A stretch of DNA of 64,000 bases, taken from positions 238,941,462 to 239,005,461 of the forward strand of contig OY992538.1 in NCBI GenBank assembly GCA_963921195.1, in the 5' to 3' direction. A program made the position numbers and the translations under genes. Of this stretch, positions 59,301 through 64,000 are shown piece by piece. The stretch is from Pegoplata infirma (taxonomy: Eukaryota > Arthropoda > Insecta > Diptera > Anthomyiidae). The notes below the pieces were generated by a model, which was not told the DNA's origin, searched no databases, and saw only the letters and a program-made list of their open reading frames with translations. The number at the start of each line of letters is the position of its first letter. Position 1 is the stretch's first letter.

Positions 59301-61655
59301 AATATTAAAAGTTATTGAAAATTGTCCATATATATTTTTTTCAAAAATTAGTATTATATTAAAAATTTAAAAATTTAATAAAAAAGTTGAAAAAAGAAAG
59401 GATGTGACTTTAAGCATTTAAATATCCTTTAAAATAAACAACAAGTAGTAAATAAATATCTCTTTTTGTTAAAAAGTTACATCAGTCTAAACTCGACTTA
59501 TTTAATGCGAAATAATGTACTCTAATTCGAGACCTTAGGACAATAAGGTTCCATCCGTATGTCAAACTACCAACATTTTCGTATTCGTGAACTATTAAAA
59601 CAAGATTTTAATTCAGAAATTTTTGACAGACCGATTTACTAGTTTTAACTGCTATTTGGAGAAACTAGGACGACAACTAAAATTAGTTTTACTTTTTTTG
59701 AAATATACATATATATAGGTTAGGGATAAAGAGGAAGAACTGGAGACTGTTATGAAGAAGATAGATAGTCTACGACAGGACTTAAGGAAGTCTGATAAGA
59801 GTCGCCGTGAGCTAGAAATGCGCATTGAAGATGCTTTGACCGACATTACAACGGAAAAAAAACAAAGGGAGCGTACAGAAGAGTTCTGTCGCCAGTTGCA
59901 AGAGGAGTTAAATAAGAAAAAGAATTCGGATGTATCTTTTGCCGGCAGTAGCTTCAATTCCGATGCAACTCGCTATGAAATAGAGCGTATTGAAATTCAA
60001 TGCACCGAAAAACTAAACCAGCAGCAGGCCAGGTACAATCTGGAAATATCTGCCCTTAGAGAGCAACTAAAAGAAGCCGAAAAATACCAAGAGACACTAC
60101 TCAACGAACTGCAACATAACCGAGAGAAATACGAATCAAGTAAACTGGATACATTCAGCGATACAACAGATACGATTTCTGAATTAAAGGAAGACTACGA
60201 TAAAGAGAGAAATATATGGATGGAAGAAAAGCAGAGGCTTATAATGGAAGTAGAGCTGCAAAATCAAAAAACACTGCAGATGCAGGCTAAGCAAAACGAA
60301 TTTGAAGATAACTTTGAAGAATTAAAGTAAGTTTTTTTTAGACAGAGTACTACGCATGTACTTAAATTCTACATTTTTTTATAAAGGTCTAAGCGTCAGG
60401 CAATTAGTCAGTGGGAAAAACAAATGTCTGAAATTATTCAATGGGTGTCCGATGAAAAAGATGCCAGAAGCTATTTGCAGGCTTTAGCTACCAAAATGAC
60501 CGAAGAACTGGAATATTTGAAGCATTCTGGTACTTAATTGCATTTGTTAAGCCATATTATATGTTACGTGTATTGTGTTTTTTTTAGGACCTTTTTATAA
60601 GAAAACTAACGACAACAAAAACTGGCGCAATAGAAGATCTCAAAAATTGGACAAAATGGAGCTACTTAACTTACAGTCATCTCTGCAATCTGAAATACAA
60701 GCCAAAGCCGCTATATCAGATGAATTGAGTAAGACAAGAGCCGAATTAATAGCCACGCAAAAGTATGTATACAATTAAAATCCAATAATTATCTACTCCA
60801 TAATGATATTTCGCAACAGAGATCTTAATGAGTGTCGTAAACGCTGTGAATCGGCAATATATGAACTTCATTATAAGGAAACCCAATTAAGAGACATCCA
60901 AAAGGGCCTAGAATCATCCAAAGGCTGTAAGTACATACTTTTTTCTTGAAAATTTATGTTGTTTTTTCGTTTTCTTAGTTTTTATTTTATTTAATCTTAA
61001 CCCAATGAAGAAATATCAAATAAAATTATTTATTGGCATTTCATTAAAAGCTTGCTTGCTGTTTTACGAGCGACATAGCTAAACCTAAACTGAATAATCA
61101 TAAACTGTTGTTCTCTTTCAAATGCTGCATGAATTTCTCAATTTCAATTGGTTTCATGTTTCTGTTATACAAAATAAATAGTTTTTTTTTTCAATTTTTC
61201 TTTCTTAACTTCACTTAACTTCAGCCCCTGTAGATGCTAATGTCGATGAAATAAACGACGACTTAAAAGGTTTGGAAAAAATAACTTTGATCGATAGAAA
61301 GCAAACTCGCTCAAAATTTACTAAGTGTGCCAAATGCAATCAGTATACGCGAATAAGTGAACATTTCAAAAATATTTTCAAATCAGAAAATGAGCCTGAA
61401 ATGCAGCCTCCGTTTTTTAATAAAAACATCAGCAACAGTGCCAACCCCGAACTTGAATGTTCGATTAGAAATCGAAACGGCAGCCCGCACTTAAGTACCA
61501 GCTGCAGTCCAAGTGAAGTCATATTGATCGATTCAATGACAACAAAAAATACTATGAAAGAAATAAAATCACATAACAAAGTCTACACCTGGGTTGGATT
61601 TACTTCATGTTTTCTTGGCATGTTGTATCTCTTCTTTCGCAATAATATGCAATAG
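47304..61655 (+). CDS. gek: MRCK-type Ser/Thr kinase, genghis khan (5' end missing)
   Basis: Cdc42-effector kinase of the MRCK/DMPK family controlling actin (family knowledge). Exons 47304-47546, 47612-47883, 47941-49200, 59719-60326, 60387-60529, 60588-60762, 60820-60926 and 61225-61655 join in consistent phase to about 1079 residues. Kinase motifs: [49 protein letters not shown] tail [15 protein letters not shown] and PFVGFTFT. Then a long coiled coil ([34 protein letters not shown]). Upstream [16 protein letters not shown] matches MRCK. The donor after SRQ is the weak GTGATT, supported by the match across it. The last exon ends [24 protein letters not shown] and a stop, with no C1, PH, CNH or CRIB domain in the window. 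The long intron (49201-59718) is full of repeats. Confidence 0.88.
49500..49620. repeat. Fragment of Dipteran dispersed repeat in gek intron
   Basis: Shares 'tcattccg..tgtaattcatcg', 'gatcagtgatcgattctaag' and 'gatgtccgtctgt' with 25690-25800 and 53400-53500. Confidence 0.5.
49621..50482. other. gek intron, no feature recognised
   Basis: AT-rich intron sequence with homopolymer runs near 49870-49935; nothing else supportable. Confidence 0.3.
50483..50750. repeat. Nested foldback (gattac / ctgtagtaaaa)
   Basis: Inverted segments 'ggtcc/ggtcggtctattcgattac' and 'ggtaatcgaatagacct' enclose repeats of CCAGTTGTAGTAAAA. A relative at 63272-63413 shows the same motifs. Confidence 0.5.
50751..52061. 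other. gek intron, no feature recognised
   Basis: AT-rich; several weak 'gttggcata' motifs but no element ends and no gene. Confidence 0.3.
52062..52495. mobile_element. Long-arm foldback MITE
   Basis: Arms of about 100 bp: ATTGTAATA...TTTTATAACACAAAATTTG pairs with its inverse near 52450-52495, and inside them GCCACTC...CCGGCTGCAG pairs with CTGCAGCCGG...GAGTGGC. Confidence 0.6.
52849..53540. repeat. Dipteran dispersed repeat, long copy
   Basis: Runs from 'gtaagagtgttaaattcagc' to 'ggagggtataaaa'. Contains two 17-base G runs (52943-52959 and 53089-53105). Its right half is the inverse of 25690-25960. Confidence 0.5.
53541..54572. other. gek intron, no feature recognised
   Basis: AT-rich intron sequence with long A and T runs; no gene and no element ends identified. 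Confidence 0.3.
54573..55066. mobile_element. CCCAGCAAAAA-TIR element
   Basis: 494 bp, ends CCCAGCAAAAA / TTTTTGCTGGG, flanked by CA on both sides. Inside are repeats of GTAATGGGTA type. It splits a sequence with ends resembling 'cctccgtcccgaaaa' mariner-like termini. Confidence 0.72.
55795..56056. mobile_element. Foldback MITE in copia RNase H (CACACAAAAA ends)
   Basis: 262 bp, nearly a full hairpin (arms ATGAACGATTTTCATAG...), flanked by CA. Removing it restores the frame of the surrounding copia region. Confidence 0.78.
58251..58265 (-). other. copia primer-binding site
   Basis: GGTAATGGGCCCAGC on the minus strand, nearly the copia-type site complementary to the anticodon arm of initiator tRNA-Met. 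It marks the inner edge of the 5' LTR to its right. Confidence 0.68.
58344..59126 (-). mobile_element. SINE-like retroposon in copia LTR, with (GAA)n tail
   Basis: About 357 bp without its MITE. On the minus strand it starts GGAGTCTTAATCGAG and ends in (GAA)n, flanked by the 13-bp direct repeat AATAATTCACATT (58331-58343 and 59127-59139), as in target-primed retroposition. Related to 14902-15241. The flanks probably belong to the copia 5' LTR. Confidence 0.6.
58581..59003. mobile_element. Harbinger-like MITE (GAGCC...CACAATTGGCACCAC)
   Basis: 423 bp, ends GAGCCGAGTCACAATTGG / CCAATTGTGACTGGGCTC, exact TSD TAA. It splits the SINE-like retroposon. Confidence 0.8.
59140..59718. other. gek intron 3' part
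   Basis: Probably starts with the outer part of the copia 5' LTR; its end is not defined. No gene. Ends in the acceptor TATATATAG before the VRDKEEE exon. Confidence 0.35.
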
Positions 61656-63121
61656 ATAACTGAACAAAAAGCACTTAAGTACAATATTGAATATATGCAT
61701 ACATTTTTAAATGAAATATGGTTTTTGTCGTCAATTATGTAACTGTCATTTAAATTTCATCTCATTTTAGTGCCAAAACCAAAATAATATACATAATGTC
61801 TTAAGTGTTTTTATTAGGCTCTGTGGAAGTACATATATTAAGTAATACGGTAATGTATTTAGAAAGGAATTAAAACCGAACCGAATCGAATTTCGGCTTA
61901 AGTACAGTTAACAGTGAATGTAATTTTATTAACATTGGAAATTGACAATTAATCTGGCATTTCCAATCTAGGGTTATAATATTATTGTTAGTTATAAAAT
62001 TAAAATATGTAATTTAATGTTTATGATCTATGTATGTCCAAAAAATAGTTTCAATGTATGTAAGTTAGATTTTTTTCTTCATATCACATAATGTGATTCA
62101 GTTTTCAAGTGATTTGTTTCGAAAGTAATAAAAAAAGTGTTCGAAAGTATGAATGTGTGTGTAGAATAAGAATAGAATAATTTTTACAAATCGAGTTTTT
62201 TTTGCGAAAGTTTTTGGCGAAACCGCACATTCCTGCAATATTTTGACATCTTTATAAGAAAATTTGTTACAAAATTTATCGTTTTCGATCATAAGTGACC
62301 TTAAAAGTTAATATTCTGCTCGTGTTCACGTGAAAAAATCTGTCAAACTCCATATAAAAAAATATTTTTGGCAACGCGGCTATATTATGGGGAAATCGTT
62401 TAAACTGATTTTAAGTATACATATTTAAAATCTCATAAATTTTGCAATAATATGGACATTTAAGCTTTGTGAAAAACAACTTAGCTTAAGCATATTATTC
62501 TGTTCGATTTTACGGGAAAAAATCTGTCAAACTCCATATAAAAAAAAAAAATTTTGGCAACGCGAGTAATTATAGGGAAATTGTTGAAAAAGTTAAAACG
62601 CATTTTTATTATACAAGACAATTAAAATGCCTTGAAAAAGTGCTTTTCAGTTTTGTTATGATAGGGTGTACCAGTAGTCGGCACTTTAACTTTTTTTGTT
62701 GTTTTCAAACTAGGGTCCTTACGTATGTGAGCATGCTATTGGAATAGCAACTACCCAGGCAGAAGAATACGAACGGGAGAGCGCTGGCAAAGTACCTTTT
62801 ATGGTCGCTTGTGTGCTGGGAAAGCATTACAGTTTAGTACTCTCCCAGCGTCCAAAATGATAACCACCGTAAACGGTATGCCGTTGCTTTAAAAGCGCTT
62901 TAAAATAGCAACGCCAATACTCCTAAAAAATTGATTTCTCATAAAGTAAAGTAAAAATAAAACAAGACGTAAAAATTATAAAGGACCCCTCTATGACGCA
63001 CCATTCGAGCAGTAGAAATGATTTTAAGATTGGAAAATTGCAATAAAATTTTTTTAAAAAATAGTAATAATCGTTATCCCACGGTCCTCGTGGGCAAAAA
63101 ATTTGTAGAATCTTGAAACCA
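61656..63121. other. gek 3' flank
   Basis: AT-rich. A possible poly(A) signal AATAAA lies near 62127. The block 'aaaaaatctgtcaaactcc...ttggcaacgcg' occurs twice, near 62333-62380 and 62517-62563. No C1, PH or CNH exon found. Confidence 0.4.
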
Positions 63122-63780
63122 CCCAGTCAGAAATTGCCAACCGTACCAAAAAGTTTGTGTTGGTATAATATCGGGCTAACGAAAAATACAACATTCTATA
63201 ATATAAAACAGTTTTACTAAAAATGCTGTGTTGGCACAACTTTGTGTTTTCATAAAACACTGTAGTGTAGATTATAGGTCTGTTTGTTTACTTAAATTTC
63301 TTACTACTTTTACTACAACTAGAAATTTTTGTTTACTTTTTGTACTGAAAATTTCCAGCTGTAGTAAAAGTAGTAAAAATGAGTAAATTGTAGTAAGGTA
63401 AACGAACAGGCATTATAATTTAAAAGTTTAAAATTTTTATTTTAATTAAAAGTTTTTGATTAACTTAGACCTCAACTCTTTAATCTAGGTGAAAACTTTA
63501 GTAAATGCTTTTTCAACCAATTTTTACAAAATGGTAACTAACAAGCACTACATCGATATTTTCAGTACATCCCTAAGCAAGAGATCAATCCAAAGTCGTA
63601 AATTTGTAAAATCAATGTTAACCCAACGTCAAAACAAAAGTCGAGCGATCGTTGGCCACTGTTATCATTTCAACTGCGGAATGACGTCGTAGACTTAGAA
63701 ACATGTATGATTTGCCAACGTTGGTACCGTCGCCGCCAACTTCAGTCCAACGTTGGCCCGTTTGTATTTTTCTGACTGGG
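63122..63780. mobile_element. CCCAGTCAGAAA-TIR element
   Basis: 659 bp, ends CCCAGTCAGAAA / TTTTTCTGACTGGG, flanked by CA on both sides. It contains the foldback at 63272-63413. A frame at 63489-63692 is not recognised as a gene. Confidence 0.7.
63272..63413. mobile_element. Foldback MITE (ggtctgtttgtttac)
   Basis: About 142 bp, ends GGTCTGTTTGTTTAC / GTAAACGAACAGGC, flanked by ATTATA. Shares CTGTAGTAAAA arms with 50483-50750. Confidence 0.58.
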
Positions 63781-64000
63781 CACTTATCATGTAAAAGTTA
63801 ATAGGAAAGTGTAAAATTTTATTCAACATTAAAAAAACCTTGCAATCTTGCAACTGTAAACATTTCTGAAGTGAATACTATTATTATTCAAAGCCACGTA
63901 CTCTGTTTTTCACGGCGAAAATTTAACTCAAACTTTGAACGCCTCAAATCGCAATAGAACATTTATAAATCAAAAAGTTTTGACAATTGTAAGAAAGAAA

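Noticed and set aside
63489..63692. 67-codon frame downstream of gek as a C1 exon
   Set aside because: It lacks the cysteine-histidine pattern of a C1 domain and lies in a TIR element.

Overview
The window is nuclear DNA of a higher (cyclorrhaphan) fly. It is very AT-rich, its genes are split by short GT-AG introns, and it carries Dipteran orthologues of THOC5, cofilin and MRCK with dense transposon debris. I cannot name the species. No rRNA, tRNA, CRISPR array or bacterial-type operon was seen.

Three host genes make up only about 6 kb of coding sequence. (1) thoc5 (+, 7804-20248; four exons, 612 aa) is a THO/TREX mRNA-export subunit. Its 10.5-kb first intron holds a 4.8-kb Ty3/gypsy (Mag-type) retrotransposon with two identical 193-bp LTRs. 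(2) tsr/twinstar (-, 26458-27767; four exons, 148 aa) is cofilin; its first coding exon contains only the ATG. (3) gek/genghis khan (+, 47304-61655; eight exons seen, 5' end not found) is an MRCK-type kinase whose 10.5-kb intron holds a decayed copia element. thoc5 and tsr converge; tsr and gek diverge. In this window gek ends in a stop right after a hydrophobic tail, without the C1/PH/CNH/CRIB part expected of MRCK.

Almost everything else is nested non-autonomous DNA transposons. Exact target-site duplications (TSDs) let me sort them into: 8-bp hAT families (CAGAGTCATAG, CATTGGCGTAG and CACTGTTGCCAA termini); 3-bp TTA/TAA Harbinger-like foldbacks; several families with a 2-bp TA or CA duplication (CACGCAAAA, CACCGAACC, CCCAGCAAAAA, CCCAGTCAGAAA, CACACAAAAA termini); and a 300-bp family with CACAGACT...AGTCTGTG termini that makes an exact 7-bp duplication in eight independent cases.

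Two nests stand out. At 31889-41989 a 300-bp element was split by a CACGC element, which was split by an 8.5-kb TIR element; that element contains about 4.9 kb of a 32-bp palindromic satellite plus two intron-flanked exons of the proteasome factor Ecm29, themselves hit by two more MITEs. At 42025-46147 one 300-bp element received five separate insertions. The 7-bp-TSD family and the Ecm29-carrying 8.5-kb element are the best candidates for something undescribed.
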